The notes under the pieces are model-generated. The model worked only from the letters and a program-made list of their open reading frames with translations. It made no database searches and was not told where the DNA came from. The translations under genes were made by a program, and so were the position numbers. Below, in pieces: positions 16,842 through 26,256 of a stretch of DNA of 45,826 bases (positions are counted from its first letter, which is position 1; each line of letters begins with the position of its first letter). The stretch spans positions 1 to 45,826 of the forward strand of contig CAMDHE010000022.1 of NCBI GenBank assembly GCA_945898095.1, read 5' to 3'. This stretch comes from Roseateles toxinivorans (lineage in GTDB: Bacteria; Pseudomonadota; Gammaproteobacteria; Burkholderiales; Burkholderiaceae_C).

Positions 16842-17753
16842 TCAGGGCTGCGCAGCAGCCCGAGCCGGGAAGGCCATTGCCAGCGCACGGCCTAGCGTCA
16901 GAAATGGCGTGGTCATGTGCGTCTCGCCGGGTAGGCAGGCGTAGTGCACTTCGTAACCGGTTGCGCCGGGCAAGATCTTCAGGCGTTCGAACAGTTCGCT
17001 GGCGTTGTCTACCATGCGGGCCATTTGGGTCATCGCAGCGCCTCGGGCCAGCATCTCCGGCGCCAGACCGGGCGGCGTAAAGCGTGGCGGATCCTGCTCG
17101 GTGCCGCCCATCGAGATAAAGATGCGCGGTGCGAACTTGCCGGCGCAGATGGCTTGCGCAAAGGCCGCTTCGTGAGTCAGCAGCACCCGGCTGTCCCACC
17201 AGATCGACGGGCAATGGGCGATGTAGCTCTGGAACAACCGCGTGCGAGTGAACAGCGTGTACAGCGTGGTCAAGCCGCCCAGCGAATGACCGACCAGTGC
17301 CATCTGGGCGGCGTTGATCTTGAAGCAGGCCTGCAGGCGCGGCAGTACGTCGGCTTCCAGGGTGTCGAGAAAGCCGTCCAGTCCTCCGTAGATATGGCCT
17401 GGCGCGCCGTGGAGCATGTGCTGGTCATCGCCCGGCGTGGGTGTCAGGTCCAGCGATCGCCGGCTGAGCATCTGTGCGAGGTCGTCGGACGGATAGGTCA
17501 CGGCCAGCACCAGCGCCGGCGTGATCTCGCCGCCGATGGCACCGATGTTGCGGATCATGTCGACCACGGTGCCGTGGTAGCCCGAACCATCCAGCACCCA
17601 CAGCACCGGCCAGCCACCGGCTGGCATCGGGCCGGGCGGTGGCGTGATCAGCAGCCGGTATTCGCGTCCGTTGATGCTGGACTGAAAATCGAGCATCGTG
17701 GTGGGCGGGATCCGGATGGGGGCAGGTGCGGAAGGTGCACTGGCGTCAGTCAT
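16842..17753 (-). CDS. Esterase of the IroE/esterase D type (PF00756), twin 2
   Basis: A 303-residue paralogue of twin 1, with Ser157 in GHSLGG, LWVLDGSGYHG and a terminal LPGETHMTTP histidine segment. The ATG at 17753 overlaps the stop of the M81 gene (ATGA), so it is coupled to that peptidase. The 46-base gap to twin 1 is one of the larger gaps in the operon. Conserved blocks are shared, but other residues and the loops differ (for example around residues 100-120), so the twins may prefer different esters. Confidence 0.86.
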   Translation of the reverse strand: MTDASAPSAPAPIRIPPTTMLDFQSSINGREYRLLITPPPGPMPAGGWPVLWVLDGSGYHGTVVDMIRNIGAIGGEITPALVLAVTYPSDDLAQMLSRRSLDLTPTPGDDQHMLHGAPGHIYGGLDGFLDTLEADVLPRLQACFKINAAQMALVGHSLGGLTTLYTLFTRTRLFQSYIAHCPSIWWDSRVLLTHEAAFAQAICAGKFAPRIFISMGGTEQDPPRFTPPGLAPEMLARGAAMTQMARMVDNASELFERLKILPGATGYEVHYACLPGETHMTTPFLTLGRALAMAFPARAAAQP

Positions 17754-19201
17754 GCTGGGCTCCAGGGATTGTCCAAGCGCGGCCAGTAGTTGCGGTCGCG
17801 GAACTGGTAGGGCATGGCCTCGAAGTCGCTGCGCAACAGGCCCGGGGACTCGACGTAGAGCACTTCGCTGGCCAACGGTGCAAAAGCAGCATGGAAGTGC
17901 TGTGAGGACTTGACGACGATGGCGCGCTTGGCCGTGAGGTCGATGCCCAGCCCCGCGAAGATGTCGGTGCCGAAGACCTGCTGGCGGATCGAGATCAGCA
18001 CGAGGTCGATACCGTCGTCGGTGCTCACCCAAACCGCCGGCCCACAGGGCATGGCAGGAAACCCCAGCATGCTCTGACTGTGCGCCTCGACCACCGCGCG
18101 CACGGTGATGTTCAAGTCGACCGGGTCGCCTGAGGCGGGCCCGAGTTTGCCGCCCACCCGCAGTGCCAGCCGTGCGCCCACGCCGGCAGCACGGCAGACC
18201 TGCACTGCACCAAGATCGTAGAACGCGCCCAAGGCGACATTGCCGATGCCGCGCTCGACCAGCGCGCGCAGGATGAAAGTCGAGTCGCTGCTGGCGCCGC
18301 CGCCGGCGTTGTCGGCGATGTCGGCCAGCACCAGCGGCTCGCCGGCAGGCGCGGCCTGAAGGCGGTCCAATGCAGCGTCGATGCTGAACTGACGGCTGCC
18401 GGTCGCGTAGCGCAGCGCAAAGATTTCGTGTCCGAGCTGTTCCGCCAGCCGCGCCGCCAGGCCGGCGTCGTTGTTGGTCGTGACCCAGACCTTGGCGCCC
18501 GCTTCCGGCACGTCACCGTAGGGGAAGCCATGGCCGAAGTTCACACTCAGCACGCCGTTCCTGCCTTCGAGATCCTTCATGCGCTGCACGAAGGCCTTCA
18601 TTGGCTCGCGCGTGGTGTGCCAGAAGCTGGTCATGCGGCAATCAAACACGGCGGTCACCGGCTTGATTTGCCGCCGCGCCGTGGCCAAGGTCAGGCGCCA
18701 GACTTCCTCGAAGCGCTCCAGCACATCGGTGTGCGGATACTCCTTGTAGGCGATCAGCAAGTCGGCGTGGCGCCGCATCTTGTCAGTGAAGTGGCAGTGC
18801 GGGTCCAACTCGACGCCGATCGGCACCTCTGGCCCGACGAGGGCGCGAACCCGCTCGATCAGGTCGCCCTCGCAGTCCGGATAGCCTTCAGCCACCATCG
18901 CGCCGTGCAGCGGCAGGATCACGGCGTCCACCGGCATGGCCGCCTGCAGGCCGGCCAGCAGCTCATCTCGCATGCCCTCGTACACCGCACGCACCGTGGC
19001 GCCGTTGGGCTGGGCGTCGGCCAGCAGGCCGAGCACGACCTCGGCGTCGCTGGCAGCTAACAGGCGTGCGATGACCTCGCGCCACAGTGAACCGCTTCCG
19101 GCTGGACTCTGACCGCGATCAATGTCCCAGGCACCTGCTCCGGACGGTGCTGCGGCGAAGGTATTGGTCTCGGTCGAAATGCCGGCGAGGTAGATCTTCA
19201 T
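17750..19201 (-). CDS. M81 family metallopeptidase (MlrC-like), complete
   Basis: A 483-residue zinc peptidase with GISTETNTF at residues 7-15, LHGAM at 98-102, ligands Asp133-x-His135 and His157 (KEYPHTD), and ADIADNAGGGA in the C-terminal half. MlrC of the microcystin pathway belongs here and cuts the linear and tetrapeptide products at the Adda-Glu bond. The start at 19201 gives MKIYLAGIS, the usual family opening. It lies one base after the epimerase gene and is coupled to the esterase after it. A partial paralogue opens the window. Cytoplasmic location is expected. Peptidase family is firm; whether it accepts microcystin-like peptides is unknown. Confidence 0.92.
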   Translation of the reverse strand: MKIYLAGISTETNTFAAAPSGAGAWDIDRGQSPAGSGSLWREVIARLLAASDAEVVLGLLADAQPNGATVRAVYEGMRDELLAGLQAAMPVDAVILPLHGAMVAEGYPDCEGDLIERVRALVGPEVPIGVELDPHCHFTDKMRRHADLLIAYKEYPHTDVLERFEEVWRLTLATARRQIKPVTAVFDCRMTSFWHTTREPMKAFVQRMKDLEGRNGVLSVNFGHGFPYGDVPEAGAKVWVTTNNDAGLAARLAEQLGHEIFALRYATGSRQFSIDAALDRLQAAPAGEPLVLADIADNAGGGASSDSTFILRALVERGIGNVALGAFYDLGAVQVCRAAGVGARLALRVGGKLGPASGDPVDLNITVRAVVEAHSQSMLGFPAMPCGPAVWVSTDDGIDLVLISIRQQVFGTDIFAGLGIDLTAKRAIVVKSSQHFHAAFAPLASEVLYVESPGLLRSDFEAMPYQFRDRNYWPRLDNPWSPA

Positions 19202-19202
19202 T

Positions 19203-20240
19203 TCAAATTCCCCAGACGCCGGGCGGCATGTTGACGACGCCGTGGTCGAACTGCAGACCGGGTACCCGGTCCTGCGTGATGTAGAGCGGGCCGTCGATGT
19301 CGCAGACATCGCAGAGCTGGCCGATCAGGTACGCCGGCGCCATACCGAGCGAACTGGTGACCATGCAACCGACCATCAGCCCCAGCCCCAACTCGCGCGC
19401 CTGACGAGCTATGCAGAGTGCCTCGGTGAAGCCACCACACTTGTCGAGCTTGATGCTGGCCACATCAAAGCGCCCCACCAGGCCCGGCAGATCGGCCCGG
19501 GTCAAAAAGCTTTCATCGGCCGCGACGGGAATCGGTCGCGGCAGGCCGTCCATCCACGACTCCTTGCCGATCGGGAAAGGCTGCTCGATCAAGCTGACCC
19601 GGGCAGCCTGGAACGCCGGCAGCAGAGCCAGATAGCCGTCGCGGGCCAAGCCCTGATTCGCGTCGACCATGAGCCAGGCTTCGGGCAACGCGCGGCGCAC
19701 CGCCTGCACGCGCTCGGCGTCCTGCCCATCGCCCAGCAGCTTGAGCTTGATCCGCGCGGTGCCGGCACTGGCCTGCGCTTGTGCGGCCATGTCGTGCGGC
19801 GCGCCGGCGCCTAGGGTGTGGGTACTGAGCAAGGGCCGGGGCGCGCTCATCCCGGCCAGTTGCCAGATCGGCTGCTCCGCGCGCTGGCTCGCCAGGCCCC
19901 ACAGCGCGCAATCGAGCGCGTTGCGGGCGCCGCCGGCGGGCAGCAGCAGTTGCAGATGCTCGCGCGTGATGCCCGACTCGATGGCGCCGCGCAGGGCTTC
20001 AATCTGGGCAGCCATTCCGGCCGGCGTCTCACCGTGGAAGTAGACGCCGCTGGCTTCGCCCAGACCCGTGAAGCCGCCCGCGCGCAGTTCCACCACGACG
20101 GTCTCGGCATGCGTGAAGGTGTAGCCGGTGATGCGCAGCGGCGCCGTCATCGGCACCCGCTCGATGCGAACGCTCAAGGACAGAGCGCTCACTGGTGCAC
20201 CCTCACGCTGCGCGTGGTCCCGCCGGTCGGGGGCGCTCAT
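19203..20240 (-). CDS. Dipeptide epimerase (enolase superfamily)
   Basis: A 345-residue enolase-superfamily enzyme that should racemise one alpha-carbon of a dipeptide, as L-Ala-D/L-Glu epimerase does. The active site is complete: Lys165-x-Lys167, metal ligands Asp193 (VDANQ), Glu219 (EQPFP) and Asp242 (ADES), and Lys264 in the KLDKCGG motif. The Asp314-x-Asp316 pair (CDIDG) that binds the dipeptide amino group in this group is also present. The start at 20240 overlaps the stop of the serine hydrolase. Sitting between a beta-lactamase-fold hydrolase and an M81 peptidase, it probably acts on dipeptides released by them rather than on murein peptides (inference). Confidence 0.9.
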   Translation of the reverse strand: MSAPDRRDHAQREGAPVSALSLSVRIERVPMTAPLRITGYTFTHAETVVVELRAGGFTGLGEASGVYFHGETPAGMAAQIEALRGAIESGITREHLQLLLPAGGARNALDCALWGLASQRAEQPIWQLAGMSAPRPLLSTHTLGAGAPHDMAAQAQASAGTARIKLKLLGDGQDAERVQAVRRALPEAWLMVDANQGLARDGYLALLPAFQAARVSLIEQPFPIGKESWMDGLPRPIPVAADESFLTRADLPGLVGRFDVASIKLDKCGGFTEALCIARQARELGLGLMVGCMVTSSLGMAPAYLIGQLCDVCDIDGPLYITQDRVPGLQFDHGVVNMPPGVWGI

Positions 20241-21706
20241 GGCCTGTCCATCCGCAGGAACGGGCGACCGTGAAAGGGGCCGGGCAGGTCTGCCCGCGTG
20301 GCCCTTCCCGCCTCAACGGTAAAGCTCACTTCGAGTCGTTCATCTGCGGCCACGCCGCACCATTCAGGCGTCGAAAACTGCATCGCGAAGCGGTGCTCGC
20401 CCACGGCGATCAAATCAAAGTTCATGCGATAGGCCTTGCGCAACACGGCGGTCAGTCGGCCCGCCGTGAGGCTGACGTCGAGCGGCCCATCAGCCGGGTG
20501 CTCGTAGCTGCCGACGTAAGCGGCCAGGTCTGGCAGGCTAAGGGGCACCGGCATCGTTGCTTCCGCGGGCGCGAGCTTGGGCCGCTGCGACTGGAAGTAC
20601 GCCAGCCAGTCGCGCGGCGCCAGGCCCAGCAGGGTGGCGGCAATGGCAAACGCGCTGGCGAGCGCGCCAGGGCCGCCGCCGATGCTATTGGCGTACACCG
20701 CCACGCCGATGCCGGCTTTGGGCAACAGCAGGGTCTGCGCCTGCACGCCCAGGTCGCTGCCGGAGTGCATCACCAAGGGATGGCCCTCGAAGTCGGATGC
20801 GGCCCAGCCCAGCGCATAGGCCGCCATGTGCGCCCGGGGGTAGAACAAGCTCATAGGATCTTGGCCAGGCCGCGCCACGGCTTGCGGCAAATGGGTTTCC
20901 AGCAATGCCTCGCGCGGCACAACTTGTGCACCGTCGACCAAGCCGCCGTTCAGGTGCAGACGCAGCCACTGCAGCGCATCGCGGCCCGACACCACCATGC
21001 CGCCTGAGCCGGTGTACTGGTCGGTAAAGACTTCATCGATGGCGACGACCTTGCCGGACAGTACCACATGCCAACCGGCCCGCTCGCCAAGGTCTTTGGG
21101 CGTGCCGGACCCGGCCGAACTGCCCTGCATGCCCAGCGGCGCCAGGATGCGCTCGCGAATCGTCGCCACGGCACCCTTGCCCGTGATGCGCCCGGCCGCC
21201 ACCGCGTTGGCCGAGTGGCCCGCATTGACGTAGCCGAAACGGCTGCGAAACGGGAAGGCTGCCGGCGTGTGCTTGAGCCGCTCGAAGGTGTGCTCAGGCG
21301 GATAGCTCGGGTCGAAGCCCGACTCAGTCAAGCCCGCGCCAGGCAGGCCGAGCCGGTTGGCGCTGAGGTCGCGCAGCGTCGCCATCGCGGTGATCTGGGG
21401 GTCATGCAACTGGAACTCGGGCACCCAGCGGCTGATCGGATCATCCCAGGCGCACAGACCCTCGGCGACCAGTGAAGCGAGGGTCGCCGAGACAAACGCT
21501 TTGGAGCAGGAGCCGATGTTGAAGCCGGTGTCCAGCGTCACCGGGTCGGGTGTGTCGACAAAGCGCTTGCCGTAGGCGAAGTGGTAGCCCTTGTCAGCCA
21601 TCACCACGGCAACCGAGGCACCCGGCACCTGCGTCGCGCCCAGGATGGCCGCGCACAGGGGCCGCAGACGGGGGTCGAGCAGATCGAGGCTGGCGGGTGT
21701 GTTCAC
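20237..21706 (-). CDS. Serine hydrolase, beta-lactamase/class C PBP fold (MlrB-like class)
   Basis: A 489-residue enzyme. Ser66-Cys-Ser-Lys69 forms the SxxK motif and Tyr159-Val-Asn161 the YxN motif. The C-terminal part (about 390-489) is a DUF3471-like beta domain. The start is a GTG at 21706 with GGAG 9 bases upstream; no better ATG exists downstream of the MFS stop. Relatives include penicillin-binding proteins, esterases and MlrB, which cleaves linearised microcystin. No export signal is seen, which argues against a cell-wall role. It is coupled to the dipeptide epimerase by ATGA. Peptidase versus esterase action cannot be told from sequence. Confidence 0.87.
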   Translation of the reverse strand: MNTPASLDLLDPRLRPLCAAILGATQVPGASVAVVMADKGYHFAYGKRFVDTPDPVTLDTGFNIGSCSKAFVSATLASLVAEGLCAWDDPISRWVPEFQLHDPQITAMATLRDLSANRLGLPGAGLTESGFDPSYPPEHTFERLKHTPAAFPFRSRFGYVNAGHSANAVAAGRITGKGAVATIRERILAPLGMQGSSAGSGTPKDLGERAGWHVVLSGKVVAIDEVFTDQYTGSGGMVVSGRDALQWLRLHLNGGLVDGAQVVPREALLETHLPQAVARPGQDPMSLFYPRAHMAAYALGWAASDFEGHPLVMHSGSDLGVQAQTLLLPKAGIGVAVYANSIGGGPGALASAFAIAATLLGLAPRDWLAYFQSQRPKLAPAEATMPVPLSLPDLAAYVGSYEHPADGPLDVSLTAGRLTAVLRKAYRMNFDLIAVGEHRFAMQFSTPEWCGVAADERLEVSFTVEAGRATRADLPGPFHGRPFLRMDRP

Positions 21707-21722
21707 GAGAAACTCCGACGGG

Positions 21723-23114
21723 TCAAGCCGTACCGGCGTCGATGCGACGGGCATCGGCCACGGCGATGGCGAAAGGGTGTCGGGCCGACCAGAACAGGCC
21801 GCCCGCCAGGCTGAAGCCCACCGCACCCAGCGCGACCACGGCCAGCAGCAAGGCATCGGCGTGGCCGCTCAAGGCAAGCTGGTCGGAAATCACGCCCACC
21901 AGTGGCGGCCCGAGCGCCGTGCCCACAGTCGTGACCATGCCCAGCAAGGCGGCCATGCGACCCCGCAAGGTGGTCGGTGCGATGTCCTGCAGCATGGTCG
22001 GAAAGACCATGATCGCTGCCATCATGAAACTGAGCTGCACGCCCATGGTGATGTAGACCTGTTGCGCGCTTTGGGCGGCGAGCAGGGCCAGGGTGGTCAC
22101 GACCGCCACCGAGGTGGAACCGATCACCACATTGATCGGCATCGCCTCGCCGAAGCGGCGCTGCATGCGCGGCAGCACGAAGACCGCGATCCCCACCCCA
22201 GCGAGCGCCGCCACGATGGAAGCCGCGCCCATCGCTGCGCCGGTCTGCGCCGGCGTGTCGCCAAAGCTGCGCATCACCGACACAGGTAACCACACGAACA
22301 GCGGCGAGAAGGCCAGGACAGCGACCGTCATGCCGCCGAACAAGCCGATGAAGGCGCGACGATGCTGGCCGAGAAACTGCGCCATGCTGACGGGCGCGGC
22401 TGGCGCTTCGCTGCTCCCACCAGGGGTCTGGCTCGCCACGGGCGCGGCGCGGCGGGCAGCAAGTGGCAGCCGCGCGATGCCCAGCAGCATCAGCGGCAAG
22501 GGTAGTAATGCCAGCAGCAGCGCCACGCGCCAGACATCAAGCGACTGCAGCGCAGCCGGCAATTGCGGTTGCAGCACGCCCACCGCATGGATCAAGCCGC
22601 CACAGGCCACCACCACGATGCCACGGCCCAGATTGCCGGCGATGCTCACCACCGAGTTCGCCAGTTGCCGCTGCGCACCGCTGAACAACGCGGGGATGAT
22701 GGAATAACTCACCGGCATCAGGCCGGCAAACCCTAGGGTGCTGAGCGAACTGGTTACGAACAGCCAGGCAAAGCTGGGTGCGAGGGCACTGGCCAGCAGC
22801 GTCACGGCCCAGACCAACACACAACCGGCAAGGATCAGCCGGCGGTCATGCCGGTCCGCCAGCCAGCCCAGCGGGTAGCCCGCCACGGCGCCCACCACGC
22901 CGACGCCGACGCCCTGCAGCAGGCCGATCTGCAGATCACTCGCCGACAGCGCGTGTTTGATCGGATCGGTCAGCAGCACCAGCAGTTCGCGGTCCGTCAA
23001 CAAGGCCAGCTCGAGCATCACCAACGTGGCCAGTGCCAGCCAGGCGCTCATAGGCACGGCCGACGGGTCGCCCTGCGCAACAAATGGTGGCAGCTCAGCT
23101 TGGGCAGGGTTCAT
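21723..23114 (-). CDS. MFS transporter 1
   Basis: A 463-residue protein with about 12 membrane helices. The loop 2-3 signature is GWLADRHDRR near residue 85. It is related to MFS transporter 2 immediately upstream (GLLQG followed by G-x-G near helix 2, and GWLADR in both), so the pair arose by an old duplication. MlrD of the microcystin locus is also an MFS carrier. The likely job is inner-membrane passage of the peptide or its fragments, direction unknown. There are 16 bases between its stop and the start of the downstream serine hydrolase. Confidence 0.9.
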   Translation of the reverse strand: MNPAQAELPPFVAQGDPSAVPMSAWLALATLVMLELALLTDRELLVLLTDPIKHALSASDLQIGLLQGVGVGVVGAVAGYPLGWLADRHDRRLILAGCVLVWAVTLLASALAPSFAWLFVTSSLSTLGFAGLMPVSYSIIPALFSGAQRQLANSVVSIAGNLGRGIVVVACGGLIHAVGVLQPQLPAALQSLDVWRVALLLALLPLPLMLLGIARLPLAARRAAPVASQTPGGSSEAPAAPVSMAQFLGQHRRAFIGLFGGMTVAVLAFSPLFVWLPVSVMRSFGDTPAQTGAAMGAASIVAALAGVGIAVFVLPRMQRRFGEAMPINVVIGSTSVAVVTTLALLAAQSAQQVYITMGVQLSFMMAAIMVFPTMLQDIAPTTLRGRMAALLGMVTTVGTALGPPLVGVISDQLALSGHADALLLAVVALGAVGFSLAGGLFWSARHPFAIAVADARRIDAGTA

Positions 23115-23129
23115 CTTGGCGCGCCGTCT

Positions 23130-24515
23130 TCAGGACGCCTCGGCGGCTGCGCGCACCGTGGCTTCGTAATGCTTGGCTGCCCAGACGAAAAGGCCTGAGG
23201 CCAGCAGCAGGAAACCCACGGCGAAGACCATGGCGGCAAGCAAAAGGCCGTCGGGCCGGTCCTTCAACGCGTCGGATAGCAAGCCGACCATCGAGGGCAC
23301 CAGCGATGGCAACGAAATGCCCAGCACGCCGACGATGGCGAACATGCGTGCACACAAGTGCCGGGGTGCCACCTCCTGGATGGAGGTCGGGTAGGTCATC
23401 AACCCGATCATGAGCAGCGTCATGTGGACGCAATAGAGAACGAACAAGCCGTTGGCGCTGCTGGCCAGTGGCAGCATCAGCAGGGGCGGGGTCGACGCTG
23501 CGCAGGCAATAGCCATGGCCACCACCGGCAGGCGCGGGCCAACGCGCGGGCGCAGCCAACGCATGCCGAACAGGCTGAACAGCAGGCCCACGGCACTCGA
23601 CACGAACACCGCCGTGCCGAGTGCATTGCCAACCTCGACCGGCGTGGCGCCGTACTGCCGCATCGCCACTACCGGCAGCCACACCACCATGGCGACCAGT
23701 CCCATGGTCGCCACGGTGACGGCCAGGAACAGGGTGGCGAGGCCCACCCGATGGGCACGCAGGAAGTCGCCCAGTTCTATGCCCAGCCCGACACTCGCCT
23801 GCGGCGCTGAATCGTGCGCGGCGGAAGGCGCGCTCGCCTTCGATTTGCCCTGCACCGGCAGGGTGATCAGCAGCAGCACGAACAAGGGCGCAGGCAGGGC
23901 CGCCCAGAAGAAGGTCAGCCGCCAGGTTTCCATGCCCTGCATCGCCAGCGGCAGAAATGGCCGCGACCATTCCGCGATCTGCGTCAGGTAGCCACAAAAG
24001 GCAATCGCCACGCCGGTGCCCAGCCGCCCGACGACGATATTGAGCGAATTGGCGAACTGGCGCTTCTCGTTGCGGAACAGCTCCGGGATCAGCGCGAACA
24101 TGATCGGCGTGATGCCGGCCTCGCCCGCGCCGACCATCGCGCTGGCGATGAACAGCATCTTGAAGTCCGACGCCAGACCGCAAGCTGCCACTGCCAGCGA
24201 CCACACCACGACGCAGCAGGCCAGCACCACACGGCGGTCGTAACGATCAGCCAGCCAGCCGATGGGGTAGCCGACGATGGCGGCGAACAGCGACACGCCC
24301 AGGCCCTGCAGCAGCCCGAGCTGAAAGTCCGACAGCTCCATGCTGGTCTTGATCTGCTCGGCCAGCATGATGAACACCTGCCGATCCACCACGCCGTACA
24401 GCGCCACCACGATCAGGATCGACAAGCCGTACCAGGACGCGGGCGTGGCGTCGGGTGGGTCAGCTTGGGCTCGCCTGGTGCTGGCCTTGTAGTCGGGCGT
24501 GACGTGAGAGTTCAA
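23130..24515 (-). CDS. MFS transporter 2 (TTG start)
   Basis: A 461-residue, roughly 12-helix carrier with GWLADRYDRR in loop 2-3 and an N-terminal hydrophilic tail of about 25 residues. The TTG at 24515 is chosen because AGGAG lies 7 bases upstream and no ATG occurs before helix 1. It follows the D-aminopeptidase-like gene by 25 bases and precedes MFS 1 by 15. Its tail is rich in charged residues and helix 1 begins around WYGLSILIVVALYG. Role as for its neighbour; the two may handle different fragments or stereo-isomers (inference). Confidence 0.9.
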   Translation of the reverse strand: MNSHVTPDYKASTRRAQADPPDATPASWYGLSILIVVALYGVVDRQVFIMLAEQIKTSMELSDFQLGLLQGLGVSLFAAIVGYPIGWLADRYDRRVVLACCVVVWSLAVAACGLASDFKMLFIASAMVGAGEAGITPIMFALIPELFRNEKRQFANSLNIVVGRLGTGVAIAFCGYLTQIAEWSRPFLPLAMQGMETWRLTFFWAALPAPLFVLLLITLPVQGKSKASAPSAAHDSAPQASVGLGIELGDFLRAHRVGLATLFLAVTVATMGLVAMVVWLPVVAMRQYGATPVEVGNALGTAVFVSSAVGLLFSLFGMRWLRPRVGPRLPVVAMAIACAASTPPLLMLPLASSANGLFVLYCVHMTLLMIGLMTYPTSIQEVAPRHLCARMFAIVGVLGISLPSLVPSMVGLLSDALKDRPDGLLLAAMVFAVGFLLLASGLFVWAAKHYEATVRAAAEAS

Positions 24516-24540
24516 TGCCGGTCTCCTGGCGAAGTACGGT

Positions 24541-26256
24541 TCAGTGGGGCAGGCGCTCGAAGTGCAATTGCCGGGCGCGCCCGCTGCTGAGCTTGACGCC
24601 GACCACCTGGCGGCGCTGGCGGCACACCGTCAGGCCCAGGGCTGACGGGTTCAGCGGGTCCAAGGCTCGCGCGAAGAAGGCATCCGCCGACACAGCCGTC
24701 AGCGCCAGCGCGTTTTGACCGTAGTCGCCATGCAGGCGCAACACGAGTTGGCTGCCTTCGACGGCAATCGCAACGGTTGCACCCAAGTCGTCGCAGTGGT
24801 AGCGACCGAGCAGCGCGCGGCCTGCTTTGAGCGTGTCGGGCGGTGTGCTGGGCAGCAAATCCAGTTGGTCGGGCACGCCGGCATCAGTGAACGCCAGGGT
24901 GGCCGGTGCGGCACCGTCAGTGCCGGGAGCCAGATCGCCCTTGCTCCAGGCAAAGTGGCCCAACACAGCATCTTCAAAACGCAGCCTCAGCGTGTCGCCG
25001 TCATCGACAAGAAGCGGTACGGCCGGCGGCCCGAACAGCGAAATCCCCAACTGTTTGCCGGCTGCTGCAAAGCCAAAACGCAAGCCAGTTCGCCGCGCTT
25101 GATACTGCGCACCGTCCAGGTGCTTGTAGCTTCGAAGGGACACAGGCTTTGGCGGTGGGCGCTTGAGCTGCGCAGCCAAGACCACATCGATGATCTGCTT
25201 GGCCAGCTGCACCGGGTTGGCCGCCGGGCCGTTGGTCATCAGGATGAGGTCAAGCCCATACTCGGGCACCGTCACCATCTGACACGCGCCGCCCACCACG
25301 CCGCCGGCGTGTTGCAAGGTCGCTGCGCCCCGATGCTCGGTCACCATCAGACCCAGCGCGTAGGGCGTCGGTTGACCGTTGTTGAGGCATGCCGGTGTGA
25401 CCATCTGCTGCCAGGTGTCGGCGTTGCCAAGCTGCGGCTGACCACCTACCGCACGGCGCAGGTGCGCCGTCCAGGCCAGCATGTCGTCCACGGTAGAGAC
25501 GATGCCGCCCTCGCCCAGCACATCTTCCTGCATGAAGATGCCGCGCCGGTAGCCGCCACCAGCCGCTTTTGCCACTGCCGGTGGCAGCGCCAGATGCAAG
25601 GTCGCCATGCCGGGCAGGATGGTCATGTCGCTGGGCGCTAGTTCGGTGCCGAGCATGCCGAGCGGCTGGAACAGCCGCTCGCGCATGAACTGCGCCAGGG
25701 GCACACCGCTGGCGCGTTGAATGGCGACGGACAGCAGGTGGTAGCCGCCATTGCAGTAGATCTGCCCCTCGCCCGGCGCGAAATTAACCGCGGTCTGGCG
25801 CGTCTGCATCTCGAAGGCGCGGCCTACCGGATGCACGGCCAGTCCGCCCACCAACATCAGCAAGTCCAGATAGCAGCGCAAGCCGCTGGTGTGGTCCATC
25901 ATCTGGCGCAGCGTCGGCACACCCTGCTGGGTCTTCAGTTCCGGCAGGTGGATCGTGGCGGGCGCGTCCAGGTCAAGCCGGCCTTCTTCGGCCAGCAGCA
26001 GCGCCGCCAGACAGGTGAAGTGCTTGCTGGTGGAGCCAATCCGCATGCGCGTGGCGGGCGTGTTGGCCACGGCATGTTCAATGCTGGCCATACCGAAGCC
26101 ACGGCGGTAAAGCAGCGCGCCATGCTGCGCCACGCCGACCACCAGGCCAGGGGCGTCACCGCTATTGAAGGGCTGGAACAGTGCGTCCAGTGCAGCGGTG
26201 CAGCCTGCCGCGGCGGCCGGTTTCAGCCCGGCTGCGGATTTCGTCTTGCGCGTCAT
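24541..26256 (-). CDS. Serine hydrolase, D-aminopeptidase-like (beta-lactamase fold)
   Basis: A 571-residue enzyme with Ser75-Thr-Ser-Lys78, Tyr167-Cys-Asn169 and His316-Ala-Gly318. The trio SxxK, YxN and HxG, plus a long C-terminal region (about 370-571) rich in beta strands, is the plan of the Ochrobactrum D-aminopeptidase, which releases N-terminal D-residues. Length is close to that enzyme (about 520). It lacks a signal peptide. Its start overlaps the stop of the amino-acid ester hydrolase-like gene, which also recognises free alpha-amino groups. A D-specific exopeptidase would suit a peptide rich in D-amino acids; another esterase or amidase activity remains possible. Confidence 0.82.
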   Translation of the reverse strand: MTRKTKSAAGLKPAAAAGCTAALDALFQPFNSGDAPGLVVGVAQHGALLYRRGFGMASIEHAVANTPATRMRIGSTSKHFTCLAALLLAEEGRLDLDAPATIHLPELKTQQGVPTLRQMMDHTSGLRCYLDLLMLVGGLAVHPVGRAFEMQTRQTAVNFAPGEGQIYCNGGYHLLSVAIQRASGVPLAQFMRERLFQPLGMLGTELAPSDMTILPGMATLHLALPPAVAKAAGGGYRRGIFMQEDVLGEGGIVSTVDDMLAWTAHLRRAVGGQPQLGNADTWQQMVTPACLNNGQPTPYALGLMVTEHRGAATLQHAGGVVGGACQMVTVPEYGLDLILMTNGPAANPVQLAKQIIDVVLAAQLKRPPPKPVSLRSYKHLDGAQYQARRTGLRFGFAAAGKQLGISLFGPPAVPLLVDDGDTLRLRFEDAVLGHFAWSKGDLAPGTDGAAPATLAFTDAGVPDQLDLLPSTPPDTLKAGRALLGRYHCDDLGATVAIAVEGSQLVLRLHGDYGQNALALTAVSADAFFARALDPLNPSALGLTVCRQRRQVVGVKLSSGRARQLHFERLPH

